NCBI GenBank assembly: GCA_017408585.1 | Contig: JAFQUJ010000016.1 | Span: forward strand, 171,094 to 235,093 | Length of the DNA stretch: 64,000 nucleotides | Source of the DNA: Clostridia bacterium | GTDB taxonomy: Bacteria; Bacillota; Clostridia; Oscillospirales; CAG-272 | Direction: 5' to 3' | Part shown: positions 8,891 through 16,301 of the stretch, piece after piece | Layout: every line of letters begins with the position of its first letter | How positions within the stretch are numbered: position 1 is the first letter of the stretch | Translations under genes and position numbers: made by a program | Notes under the pieces: generated by a model | The model's database searches: none | Seen by the model: only the letters and a program-made list of their open reading frames with translations | What the model was told of the DNA's origin: nothing

Positions 8891-8919
8891 ATTATAGCAA
8901 AAAATTTTTGCCTTGTCAA
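8891..8919 (-). promoter_or_regulatory. Promoter of the S24 repressor gene
   Basis: Full consensus on the minus strand: TTGACA (8914-8919), 17-base spacer, TATAAT (8891-8896). The spacer is almost entirely filled by operator 1. Confidence 0.9.
8897..8911. promoter_or_regulatory. Operator 1, GCAAA-N5-TTTGC
   Basis: A 15-bp palindrome between the -35 and -10 elements of the repressor promoter. It has the same half-sites and spacing as operator 2, so it is a likely autoregulatory site of the S24 repressor. Confidence 0.7.
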
Positions 8920-8963
8920 TAGGTTTTTAGCAAAAGATGTCGTACATTTTTCACATATCGCAC

Positions 8964-8992
8964 TTGACAATGCAAATTTTATTTGCTAAAAT
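8964..8992 (+). promoter_or_regulatory. Divergent rightward promoter of the phage-like switch
   Basis: TTGACA (8964-8969) and TAAAAT (8987-8992) with 17-base spacing; transcription should start near 8999. Operator 2 fills the spacer. Confidence 0.85.
8972..8986. promoter_or_regulatory. Operator 2, GCAAA-N5-TTTGC
   Basis: Palindrome with exactly the half-sites and 15-bp length of operator 1, centred 75 bp from it (about seven helical turns) and lying between the -35 and -10 of the rightward promoter. Confidence 0.7.
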
Positions 8993-8998
8993 GGCGGT

Positions 8999-9166
8999 GT
9001 AAGCAATTTTAATTTGCTTTTGCTTGCCTCTTAACCGATATGGCAATCCACGCCATATTGGAAATGCCCCGTAAGAGCGAGCTCAGCTTTCGCTCATGCA
9101 CGATGGCTTTGTGCTTTAGCCATTCTCCCGTGCGTGTGTCAGGTGACAAAATTTTGCTCTCTTTTT
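8999..9166 (+). ncRNA. Candidate structured RNA or leader of the phage-like module
   Basis: Bases following the rightward promoter are rich in complementary pairs: CTCTTA (9028-9033) with TAAGAG (9072-9077) enclosing a 10-bp hairpin (9035-9044 with 9052-9061); GAGCGA (9075-9080) with TCGCTC (9090-9095); GCACG plus ATGGCT (9098-9108) with AGCCAT plus CGTGC (9118-9133); TGTC with GACA (9137-9148). The 5' GCAA-TTTT can pair with AAAA-TTTTGC near 9148-9157, closing the whole, and a CTTTTT run follows. It matches no RNA family that I recognise. It may be a separate RNA or part of a leader of about 350 nt for the next gene. The stretch to 9347 otherwise holds only a second candidate promoter. Confidence 0.5.
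9003..9017. promoter_or_regulatory. Operator 3, GCAAT-N5-TTTGC
   Basis: One-mismatch copy of the same palindrome just downstream of the rightward start site, centred 31 bp (about three turns) from operator 2. Confidence 0.55.
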
Positions 9167-9200
9167 CAAAAAAGTGGGTAGTGTGTGAGATTTTGCGCTC

Positions 9201-9229
9201 TTGACAGAGCTAACTTAGCAATTTATTTA
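9201..9229 (+). promoter_or_regulatory. Candidate second promoter before the zinc-ribbon gene
   Basis: TTGACA (9201-9206) with TATTTA (9224-9229) at 17-base spacing. The -10 is weak, so this is a tentative proximal promoter for the 9348 gene. Confidence 0.4.
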
Positions 9230-9347
9230 ATAGGATTTAATGATTTTGCAAGGTTCTCCTGCGCTTGTCCTTTTTCTGTGTAATTCCATTATTTAACGAA
9301 CACAGGGTAAGGCTTTTCGCAAGAGGGATAATTTAAGGAGGTATATT

Positions 9348-9608
9348 ATGTGCGATATTTGTAATTCTTTATTTGGTCATTTAAGCTCATGCCCCGAAAG
9401 CTCCGGCTCGGGACACACCTATTGTCTTTGGTGTGAGAACAAGCTAAGCGAGGGCGACACCATTATTACCTTCCCCAACGGAAGTATTTTATGCAAGGAG
9501 TGTCTTGGCGATTTTGACATTAGCGACCTTTGTATGTATCTAGATGTCGATAATGTCTTTGAGCTTATTGAAAAATTCGAGCTTTGCGATATTGAGAGGC
9601 TAAGATGA
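9348..9608 (+). CDS. Small zinc-ribbon protein of unknown function
   Basis: I do not recognise a named family. The 86-residue acidic protein has three CxxC pairs: Cys2/Cys5, Cys26/Cys29 (YCLWCENKL) and Cys49/Cys52 (LCKECL). The latter two are spaced like a treble-clef or zinc-ribbon fold. The C-terminal 30 residues are a charged, probably helical segment. An AAGGAGG ribosome binding site precedes the ATG. Its stop overlaps the start of the next gene (ATGA), so the two are translated together, and it lies on the repressor-controlled side of the switch. Small Cys-rich proteins of this sort are frequent in prophage early regions; a role in transcription or host interference is only a guess. Confidence 0.75.
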   Translation: MCDICNSLFGHLSSCPESSGSGHTYCLWCENKLSEGDTIITFPNGSILCKECLGDFDISDLCMYLDVDNVFELIEKFELCDIERLR

Positions 9609-9991
9609 CCTTAAACGATTTAAAGCGTCTGCGCTCACTCAATCGCGAGATTGAGTACGAGAAAAAAAGGCTTCATGCTTTAAAGAAAAAGGGGGACTAT
9701 GTGTCGCTAATTGGCGTTGGAATGGTTAGTCGAGAGGAATATAGCTTGCAAATAAAGGCGCTCGAGGACGCTATCAAGAGGCATCTTGATGAGTGCATGG
9801 CGCTATATAATGAAATTAATCAATTTATTAGCTCTCTTGACGACCCATTTATTCGTCTTATCATTTCACTCAAGCATGTAAATGGTCTTGAATGGGAGCA
9901 AATCGCTATGCATATCGGCGGAGGAAACACCGCCGAGAGCATAAGAAAGGCGTATTCTCGCTTCGTAAAAAAGCATTTTTCGAGCTTATAG
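9605..9991 (+). CDS. Phage-type transcriptional activator-like protein (DUF1492/RinA-like, sigma region 4 fold)
   Basis: The 128-residue protein has an N-terminal coiled-coil-prone half (RSLNREIEYEKKRLHALKKKG) and a C-terminal helix-turn-helix resembling sigma-70 region 4: DPFIRLIISLKHVNGLEWEQIAMHIG followed by SIRKAYSRFVKKHF. This architecture is characteristic of small activators in Firmicutes prophages (ArpU/RinA/DUF1492 group) that switch on late genes. No phage structural, integrase or terminase gene is nearby, so it is either a remnant or a domesticated module. It is translationally coupled to the zinc-ribbon gene by a 4-bp overlap. Confidence 0.75.
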   Translation: MTLNDLKRLRSLNREIEYEKKRLHALKKKGDYVSLIGVGMVSREEYSLQIKALEDAIKRHLDECMALYNEINQFISSLDDPFIRLIISLKHVNGLEWEQIAMHIGGGNTAESIRKAYSRFVKKHFSSL

Positions 9992-10023
9992 GACCAACTT
10001 ATTGACTTTTTTCACTTTTGGTC

Positions 10024-10052
10024 TTGATTTTATTATATATCTATGCTAAAAT
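10024..10052 (+). promoter_or_regulatory. Promoter of the 10092 membrane protein gene
   Basis: TTGATT (10024-10029), 17 bases, TAAAAT (10047-10052); a GAGAGAAAGG-type ribosome binding site follows before the ATG. Confidence 0.7.
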
Positions 10053-10091
10053 ATTAAAGTATTATTATATATAAGAGAGAAAGGCTAAAAA

Positions 10092-11039
10092 ATGAGAAAC
10101 ACCTATCGCTTTTTGAAAAAATTCTTTTACATTTTGCTCATCAATCTTTTGATTGTCGCTATTTTTAGCGTTATATCATTTTCATTTATGTCGATTGACG
10201 ATTCTGTAACGCAAAGTGTAAAGCTAAGATTTCCACACATTGTAACAATTATGCTCTATTTATTTGTGATTGCTACGATTGGAATTGCGATTTTCGCATC
10301 AGTTAAGGCTAAGAGCATAAATGTTACACACATTAAAAAGCAATACAAATTCTTCCAATTTGCTTCTGTGTTCTGCGCTATCATGATGATGATTTTCTTT
10401 ATCTACGAGTGCGTTATAAGCATTACAAAGGCTAACTTCCAGCTCTACTTCTTCTTCAGAGCATCAAGATGGCTTTTGACTATTCCATTCTGTGCTTACT
10501 TTATTGTTCAAGCACTACCTAAGAAGATAAAGAGAACTAAAATTCAAATTCCACGCTGGGCTAAGGTTACGCTTTCTGTATGCGCTATCCTTTGGTGCGT
10601 GTTTGGAATTTTGACCACATATTTTAGTGGCCTTCAGCATGATGACATTACAAAAATCACTCTTTTGCTAGTTTATGTAGCAATCGCGATATTCTTTGTA
10701 TTTGAGGGAGAGTTTGAATTTGTAAAATCGGCTCACAAGCCTTATATGATTTCCGCATTTGCTTGCACAGCGCTTGCATTTGCCTTTCCTCTTGGAATTT
10801 CGATTGCGAAAATCTTTGGTAAAATTTCACCATATCGTGCATTTTCACAGCCTGAGCTTTTGCTCACGATTGCGCTTGGAATTTATGCGCTTGCAAAAAT
10901 GTTTGCGCTTCTTTCCACTATGCACACAGTAATTGAAAACACAAGCACAGGTGGTCATTCAAGCAAGTTTAACAAGCCAACAGTTACAGTTGTTGACGAG
11001 CCTGCAAGTGAGGGCGACGCTCCAAGCGAAAATAACTAA
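10092..11039 (+). CDS. Multi-pass membrane protein of unknown function
   Basis: I do not recognise a family. The 315 residues contain about eight hydrophobic segments (for example ILLINLLIVAIFSVISF near 15-31, HIVTIMLYLFVIATIGIAIF near 48-67 and VTLSVCAILWCVFGILTTYF near 160). There is a basic loop (LPKKIKRTKIQIPRW) and a soluble acidic C-terminal tail of about 30 residues (VVDEPASEGDAPSENN). No transport or catalytic motif is visible. It is a single-gene unit with its own promoter and terminator. Confidence 0.7.
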   Translation: MRNTYRFLKKFFYILLINLLIVAIFSVISFSFMSIDDSVTQSVKLRFPHIVTIMLYLFVIATIGIAIFASVKAKSINVTHIKKQYKFFQFASVFCAIMMMIFFIYECVISITKANFQLYFFFRASRWLLTIPFCAYFIVQALPKKIKRTKIQIPRWAKVTLSVCAILWCVFGILTTYFSGLQHDDITKITLLLVYVAIAIFFVFEGEFEFVKSAHKPYMISAFACTALAFAFPLGISIAKIFGKISPYRAFSQPELLLTIALGIYALAKMFALLSTMHTVIENTSTGGHSSKFNKPTVTVVDEPASEGDAPSENN

Positions 11040-11052
11040 AATTAACTAATAT

Positions 11053-11081
11053 AAAATCCCGATGCGTTGCATCGGGATTTT
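11053..11081. terminator. Bidirectional terminator between convergent genes
   Basis: A 13-bp stem (AAAATCCCGATGC with its complement) around a 3-base loop, followed by TGTTTTTG on the plus strand. The hairpin recurs in identical sequence at 17748-17775. Confidence 0.88.
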
Positions 11082-11147
11082 GTTTTTGAGGTAACTCCTA
11101 TGTGACTGTGATTTTCGCTTTTACAGCCACACAGAAGCGCTAATTGG

Positions 11148-12941
11148 TTAATTTAAGCGATACTTTTTCGCTTGGAGCTCGAACATTGACGAATATTTTC
11201 CACCAAGGTTAATTAGCTCGTCATGGCTACCACTTTCAATGATTTTTCCATTCTCAAACATATAAATCCTATCAACATGTCTTGTGGTTGAAAGTCGGTG
11301 AGTTATAAATACTACTGTTTTGCCCTTTGCGTTCTTATCAATTCCCAAATTGAGATTATACTCAGCAATCGGGTCAAGAGCGCTAGACGGCTCATCCATT
11401 ATTATCAGCTCATTATTATGAGCAAACACTCTGGCAATTGCGATTTTTTGGCTTTCGCCACCACTTAACTCTGTGCCCTCGTTGCTGAATTCTCGTGTGA
11501 GCTCAGTATGAATTCCGTTCGGGAGAGTGTGTAGCTTTTCGCCAAATGTGCTATCCTCAAGGGCGTTTAGAACTATCTGCTCCTTATCCGGCGTGTATAT
11601 ATCCGCCAAAACATTTTCAGCAATCGTTGTTGCGAACACCTTATAATCCTGAAATACTGCACCGATTTTTTGACGGAGCATATCGAGACGATATTCCTTG
11701 ATATTTATTCCGTTTATTAAAATCTCGCCACCTGTTACATCGTACAGACGCATGATAAGCTTTGTAACAGTCGTTTTTCCTGCGCCATTATAGCCTACAA
11801 AGGCTATTCTTTCCCCACGCTCAACCTTGAAGCTGACACCCTCAAGCACATTTTCATCGCCATAGGCAAAGCATACATTTCTAAACTCCAGACTTTCAAA
11901 CTCGTCAAGCTCTCGCTCTCCGGACTTTATTTTGCCCTCAGTTTCTAAGAAGCGCTTTACCTTGTCGGCAAAGAGAGAGTTTTTGTTGACCTCGGTGAGT
12001 CGCCATTGAATTTCGCTGAACATATGACGGATTTTGTTTGCGGCGGTGATTGCCACAGCAAAGCCACCTATTAGGATTGACCCTGTGACCATTAAATGAT
12101 ATGCCATAAACAAAATTATAAATATGTCCTCGCCAATGCTTAGGATTGCGTTTAGAATTTGAATGAGCAGAAGCTCCTTTTGTTGCTTTATGGTGATTTT
12201 TCTTTCCTCTGCCTTGTTTTTAGCAAACTCGCCCTTCATGTTGTCAGCCACTCTTGTAAGACGAATTTCCTTGGCAAACTCAACAAGAGAAAAGAACCTT
12301 TGAAAATACCAGTCCTTGCGCCAAATCACATTGCAAATAAGCTGATATTTGTAGTAAATTGAGTTTTCGATAATATCTAGTATCATGGTGACAATCGAGA
12401 AGCCCAAAATCACGAAAGCGATCACAGGGTCGATTGTAACGATGACTCCAAACACGGACACGGACGCGACAAGGCAACGAAGAATATCCGATATCATGTC
12501 GATTGTTCCCGTTATGCTCTTATCGCTATTTTGCATTGAGTAAATAAAATCGTTATAGAACTCGGGTGTATCGTAGCAGGCAAGATCCAGCTCTGACGCC
12601 TTGACGAAGAAGCGCTTATGTAGCGCTCTTATAAAGTTGAGCTTTCGCTTAGGGTTATATATTTTCCAATGCCACGAATAAAAGAGCTGATATGCCAGCA
12701 TATACGACGCCATTGCGACTATTATCCAAAGAATTTTATCAAATGGATCGCCACGGTCCAGGGCGTTTAGTATCTCGCTTATAAGATACAGGGTTACGCC
12801 ATGATTCAAGCCCGTCACAACACCCATAAAGAGTCTCATAATGCAAAGGCTTGGAGCGATTTGGAACGCTGTTTTGAGTATGAAGGCGTTATTTTTTACT
12901 GATTGTGAAAATTTTACCTTTTCTTTTTTAGCTGTTGCCAT
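11148..12941 (-). CDS. ABC transporter, fused permease and ATPase (canonical-site subunit)
   Basis: Half-exporter of 597 residues: an N-terminal transmembrane domain of about six helices (residues 20-320) and a C-terminal nucleotide-binding domain. Walker A is GYNGAGKTT near 383, signature LSGGESQKIAIAR near 490, Walker B IIMDEPSSALD near 515 and H-loop FITHRLS. The motifs are intact. Its start overlaps the stop of the upstream half-transporter by one base (TAATG), so the two are co-translated and probably form a heterodimer. The substrate is unknown; such pairs export peptides, lipids or drugs. Confidence 0.9.
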   Translation of the reverse strand: MATAKKEKVKFSQSVKNNAFILKTAFQIAPSLCIMRLFMGVVTGLNHGVTLYLISEILNALDRGDPFDKILWIIVAMASYMLAYQLFYSWHWKIYNPKRKLNFIRALHKRFFVKASELDLACYDTPEFYNDFIYSMQNSDKSITGTIDMISDILRCLVASVSVFGVIVTIDPVIAFVILGFSIVTMILDIIENSIYYKYQLICNVIWRKDWYFQRFFSLVEFAKEIRLTRVADNMKGEFAKNKAEERKITIKQQKELLLIQILNAILSIGEDIFIILFMAYHLMVTGSILIGGFAVAITAANKIRHMFSEIQWRLTEVNKNSLFADKVKRFLETEGKIKSGERELDEFESLEFRNVCFAYGDENVLEGVSFKVERGERIAFVGYNGAGKTTVTKLIMRLYDVTGGEILINGINIKEYRLDMLRQKIGAVFQDYKVFATTIAENVLADIYTPDKEQIVLNALEDSTFGEKLHTLPNGIHTELTREFSNEGTELSGGESQKIAIARVFAHNNELIIMDEPSSALDPIAEYNLNLGIDKNAKGKTVVFITHRLSTTRHVDRIYMFENGKIIESGSHDELINLGGKYSSMFELQAKKYRLN

Positions 12942-14785
12942 TACGCATCACCTCCATTTTCCTCTATATCAATGTAGTTTTGCGCTTGCTTTTTAAACAT
13001 ATCGGCATATTTTCCATCAAGTGCCATAAGGTCGGTATGTGAGCCACTTTCTATAACCTCACCATTTTCGAGCATATAAATTTTATCTGCTCCCGTTGCA
13101 CTTGACAGACGGTGAGAGATAAATATCATTCCCTTATTCTCGCCTGCCTCCATCATGTTGTTATACATTTCGCTTTCGGCCACAGGGTCAAGCGCGCTTG
13201 ATGGCTCGTCAAGAATAATGAAGGGTGAGTCCTTTAAGAAGGCGTGAGCTATTGCTACCTTTTGACTTTGTCCTACTGACAAAACTGCTCCGTCCTCGTC
13301 AAATTCCTTGGTTAAAAGTGTTTCTATTCCGTTTGGAAGCTCCATTATCTTGTCATAAACGCCTGCGCGCTTAAGAGCGTCAATTATTCTTTCTGTATCG
13401 CCCTCTTCTCTTGGGCGCATAAGCACATTTTCGGACACAGGTAGCGCCATAATCTTAAAATCCTGGAATACGACGCTGAACAAATCACGATATTCATTTA
13501 TTTTTAGCTCACGAATATCGACACCGTCAAGCGTAATTCTTCCCTCGGTTGGGTCATAGAGCCTTAAAAGAAGCTTTATGAGTGTGCTTTTACCTGCTCC
13601 GTTATGTCCAACAAGAGCGATTTTTTCGTTTTTGCCGATTTCAAGTGTTACATTTTTAAGTACATAGCTATCGCTTCCCTCGTATTTAAACGACACACCC
13701 TCAAGCCTTAGCGTGCCTAGGCTTGGCGAGGTAGCGCCCTCGAGGTCCTGCATTCTTGGCTCATATTCCATAAAGGATCTAAAATCCTCATAGAATAATG
13801 CGTGCTCGTGACACCTATAATACCGATCTGTTATTTGGCTGAATGTGCTTGTTAGGCTTGAAACGGAATTTATAACTACTGCGCAGTCACCAATTCCCAG
13901 AGTGCCCGTAACCAATGTGCGATAAATTGCATAGCCTATTGCAAGCGGATTTGTGATAATGCTTTGAAATCCATGCTGAGCGATTTCAAGGAGCATTTCC
14001 TTCACTCCATATTTACGCACAACCTCGACTCGTCCGTCAGAGGCTCTGTCATATCTTTCCAGCAAAAGCGCTCTTGCGTTTGTCAGACGCATTTCCTTTG
14101 CATATTCGCTTGAATAAAAAATTCTTTGAGCATATTGCGCTCTACGATGGTGCTCCTTATCCTCGGTTGAATGCTTATGCCATAGCTCGTTCCATTTCTT
14201 TTTGAGGAATGTACCAAAAAGTGGTAAAATCGCAAAAACTATAAACACAGGGTCCATTGTAAATAGTAGTGAGCCATAGAGTATCATTCCTATTATTGTC
14301 GCAAACAGGTTTGATACAGCCCATGTGATATTCCACATTCTCCATACGACCTCGCTTGATGCCTTGACATACTTGTCGAAAAATTCGGGGTTTTCAAAGC
14401 ACGCCAGCTCAACATCGGTGCATTTGTCGTATAGGCGAGTCAGCACCTTTTTTTCAATTTTTATAAACGATATATTTTGAACAAAGCCATCAATTGACGA
14501 AACTATCATCATGATAATAGACGGTATTCCTATCATTACAAGGGCACTTAATGCTACGCTCTTAAAGGATTCTCCGTTTTCAAAGGCGGTGATTATGTAT
14601 TTAAGCGCGTATGTGCCAACTATAAAGCTAAGAACTGTGCTCATTATTTGCTGAATGATTCTAATTATAAATGCCCAAGGTGATGCGCCGACTATCATTT
14701 TTATAGCATAAGCGCAGTCCTTGACTACCATTTTAAACGAGAGCTTGTTCTCCTTATTCTTTTTTTCCTTTTTAGTCCTTTTCAA
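12941..14785 (-). CDS. ABC transporter, fused permease and ATPase (degenerate-site subunit)
   Basis: Partner half-exporter of 614 residues with the same layout: membrane domain to about 330, Walker A GHNGAGKST near 395, Walker B IILDEPSSALD near 527, H-loop FISHRLS. The signature motif is LSVGQSQKVAIAH instead of LSGGQ, a substitution of the second Gly that is typical of the degenerate nucleotide site in heterodimeric exporters. The N-terminus is Lys-rich (MKRTKKEKKNKENK). It is 23 bp downstream of the 15348 membrane gene, forming a three-gene unit divergent from a two-component system. Confidence 0.9.
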   Translation of the reverse strand: MKRTKKEKKNKENKLSFKMVVKDCAYAIKMIVGASPWAFIIRIIQQIMSTVLSFIVGTYALKYIITAFENGESFKSVALSALVMIGIPSIIMMIVSSIDGFVQNISFIKIEKKVLTRLYDKCTDVELACFENPEFFDKYVKASSEVVWRMWNITWAVSNLFATIIGMILYGSLLFTMDPVFIVFAILPLFGTFLKKKWNELWHKHSTEDKEHHRRAQYAQRIFYSSEYAKEMRLTNARALLLERYDRASDGRVEVVRKYGVKEMLLEIAQHGFQSIITNPLAIGYAIYRTLVTGTLGIGDCAVVINSVSSLTSTFSQITDRYYRCHEHALFYEDFRSFMEYEPRMQDLEGATSPSLGTLRLEGVSFKYEGSDSYVLKNVTLEIGKNEKIALVGHNGAGKSTLIKLLLRLYDPTEGRITLDGVDIRELKINEYRDLFSVVFQDFKIMALPVSENVLMRPREEGDTERIIDALKRAGVYDKIMELPNGIETLLTKEFDEDGAVLSVGQSQKVAIAHAFLKDSPFIILDEPSSALDPVAESEMYNNMMEAGENKGMIFISHRLSSATGADKIYMLENGEVIESGSHTDLMALDGKYADMFKKQAQNYIDIEENGGDA

Positions 14786-14808
14786 TTCTGTCTCTCCTTT
14801 TGAGTTGC

Positions 14809-15348
14809 CTACAAGGGTAGGCCATCACCTTTTTGGCAATATTCGGTGTAGATTTTTCTTCTGTATAAATACAAATTTAAAAAATAAAATGTCAATATTA
14901 AAATGTATGAAAGCGCTCCTCCTAATACTCGGTTCATTACCTTATCTAACGCATTTACTCCCACCTGTAAAAATGACAGCTGTGGGATTATTATTACGAT
15001 TAGCGTCAGCGTCGCCATAGCTATGACAAAGCATAGCTCCTTCCCCAGTAGCTCTTTTATTTGAGCTACCATGCCACCCATTTTCTTGTCCTTATATTCC
15101 TTTATTATGGCGTTGTCGCCCTTTCCCTTTATTGAATATTTATAGCCCACATGACATTTTGACAGGGCGTAGGCATAAAGTGCTCCCATAAGCAAATCTA
15201 CTATGGCTTTTGCAAATGGGCTTTCCTCTAAATATTCGTTTAGGACGGCTACTGCGCCAAGCACGAAAATATAAATTGCGAACGCGCTAAGGCTTGAGGC
15301 CAGCAAAATAAGTAGCTCCTTTATTGTTTTTTTAATTTTCATACGCAC
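14809..15348 (-). CDS. Membrane protein of unknown function, first gene of the exporter unit
   Basis: The 179-residue protein has about four hydrophobic segments (LLILLASSLSAFAIYIFVLGA, ELCFVIAMATLTLIVIIIP and YILILTFYFLNLYLYRR among them) and a basic central loop (KGKGDNAIIKEYKDKK). Although it stands next to an Agr-like two-component pair, the His and Cys protease motif of AgrB is missing, so it is not an AgrB peptidase. It may be an accessory subunit or immunity factor of the ABC exporter; this is inference from position. Confidence 0.65.
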   Translation of the reverse strand: MRMKIKKTIKELLILLASSLSAFAIYIFVLGAVAVLNEYLEESPFAKAIVDLLMGALYAYALSKCHVGYKYSIKGKGDNAIIKEYKDKKMGGMVAQIKELLGKELCFVIAMATLTLIVIIIPQLSFLQVGVNALDKVMNRVLGGALSYILILTFYFLNLYLYRRKIYTEYCQKGDGLPL

Positions 15349-15373
15349 CCCTCCTTTTTTATAGGCTAAGGCT

Positions 15374-15379
15374 ATTTTA
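15374..15379 (-). promoter_or_regulatory. Extended -10 of the exporter unit
   Basis: Minus-strand TG-C-TAAAAT just upstream of the 15348 start with no good -35, suggesting an activator-dependent promoter, perhaps for the adjacent LytTR regulator. Confidence 0.4.
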
Positions 15380-15507
15380 GCATATGAAAATTATCAAAAC
15401 GAATTTGGGGATATTTCGTCTTCGTCAAGGGACAAAAGACTTTTTATTGGGTGTTTTTTGTGATTTCGGGAACATTATCCCTAAAATAATACTTTTTATA
15501 TCTACTA

Positions 15508-15537
15508 TTGCTTTGTTAGACTATTATATGTTAAAAT
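15508..15537 (+). promoter_or_regulatory. Promoter of the two-component genes
   Basis: TTGCTT (15508-15513) and TAAAAT (15532-15537) at 18-base spacing with an extended -10 TG. No clear paired LytTR direct repeats were found in 15349-15566. Confidence 0.55.
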
Positions 15538-15566
15538 AGATATGTATAAAGCAAAAGGAGAATTTT

Positions 15567-16301
15567 ATGATTACTATTGCGATATGTGATGACAATGTGC
15601 AATTTGCGTGTCTTTTGAAGCAACACCTTCAAAGGCTTTGCGCCTATGATGTCCCCGAAAGAGTTGATTTAAGGCTTGCTCCACCGTTCTTTTCCGCTGA
15701 CGAGGTTTTGGCATATTTAAGTGAAAACACAATAGATATTCTGTTTTTGGATATTGATATGCCAAGCGTGAATGGCTTTGAGCTTGCAAAAACTCTTTGT
15801 AATGTATATCCCGACACGATTATAATTTTTGTATCCTCATACGAGGAATTTGTTTATAGCTCATTTGAATATTGCCCGTTTTCGTTTTTGAGAAAGTCGC
15901 ATCTTGACAAGGAGCTCTCTCCCACTCTTAAAAGAGTTATTGAAAGATGCGTTTTGGAAAACGAGTCCCTTCTCTTTAACACAATAGACCAAGAGGTTGT
16001 TTTAAGAGTTAAGGATATTTTGTTTTTCGAGGGTCAGGGCAACTATTTTTACATATATACTCAATGTGGCAAGGAATACAAGTGCAGAGGCACAATGAAA
16101 AGCCTTGAAAAAATGCTAGAGCGATATGATTTCTTTAGAATTCATAGCGCTTACATTGTAAATATGGAGCACATTGAGAGTGTAAGAAGCAACGGATATC
16201 TTATTATGAAAAGCCAAAGGCAATTAAACATCAGCAAAAAGCGCTTTTCGAGCTTCAAAAGTGCTTATATGCAGTTTATCAGAAGGAGAGTATCAAAATG
16301 A
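15567..16301 (+). CDS. LytTR-family response regulator (AgrA-like)
   Basis: The 244-residue protein has an N-terminal receiver domain with acidic pocket ICDDN (6-10), phosphoacceptor Asp in LFLDIDMPSVNGFEL (near 59) and the conserved Lys in FLRKSHLDKE. A C-terminal LytTR DNA-binding domain (about 135-240) shows VVLRVKDILFFEGQGNYFYIY, FFRIHSAYIVNMEHIESV and the basic end. It overlaps the kinase gene by 4 bp (ATGA). The likely target is the divergent exporter unit. No autoinducing peptide gene was identified. Confidence 0.92.
   Translation: MITIAICDDNVQFACLLKQHLQRLCAYDVPERVDLRLAPPFFSADEVLAYLSENTIDILFLDIDMPSVNGFELAKTLCNVYPDTIIIFVSSYEEFVYSSFEYCPFSFLRKSHLDKELSPTLKRVIERCVLENESLLFNTIDQEVVLRVKDILFFEGQGNYFYIYTQCGKEYKCRGTMKSLEKMLERYDFFRIHSAYIVNMEHIESVRSNGYLIMKSQRQLNISKKRFSSFKSAYMQFIRRRVSK

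Noticed and set aside
9040..9204. A 54-codon open frame inside the structured segment of the phage-like switch
   Set aside because: No ribosome binding site precedes its ATG and the bases are largely explained by RNA stems, so it is more likely a chance frame over a structured RNA.
8234..9991. A complete prophage
   Set aside because: Only repressor, zinc-ribbon and activator-like genes are present; no integrase, terminase, capsid, lysis gene or attachment repeat was seen.
14809..15348. AgrB-like peptidase next to the AgrC/AgrA pair
   Set aside because: Position and membrane topology are suggestive, but the conserved His and Cys motifs of AgrB are absent.
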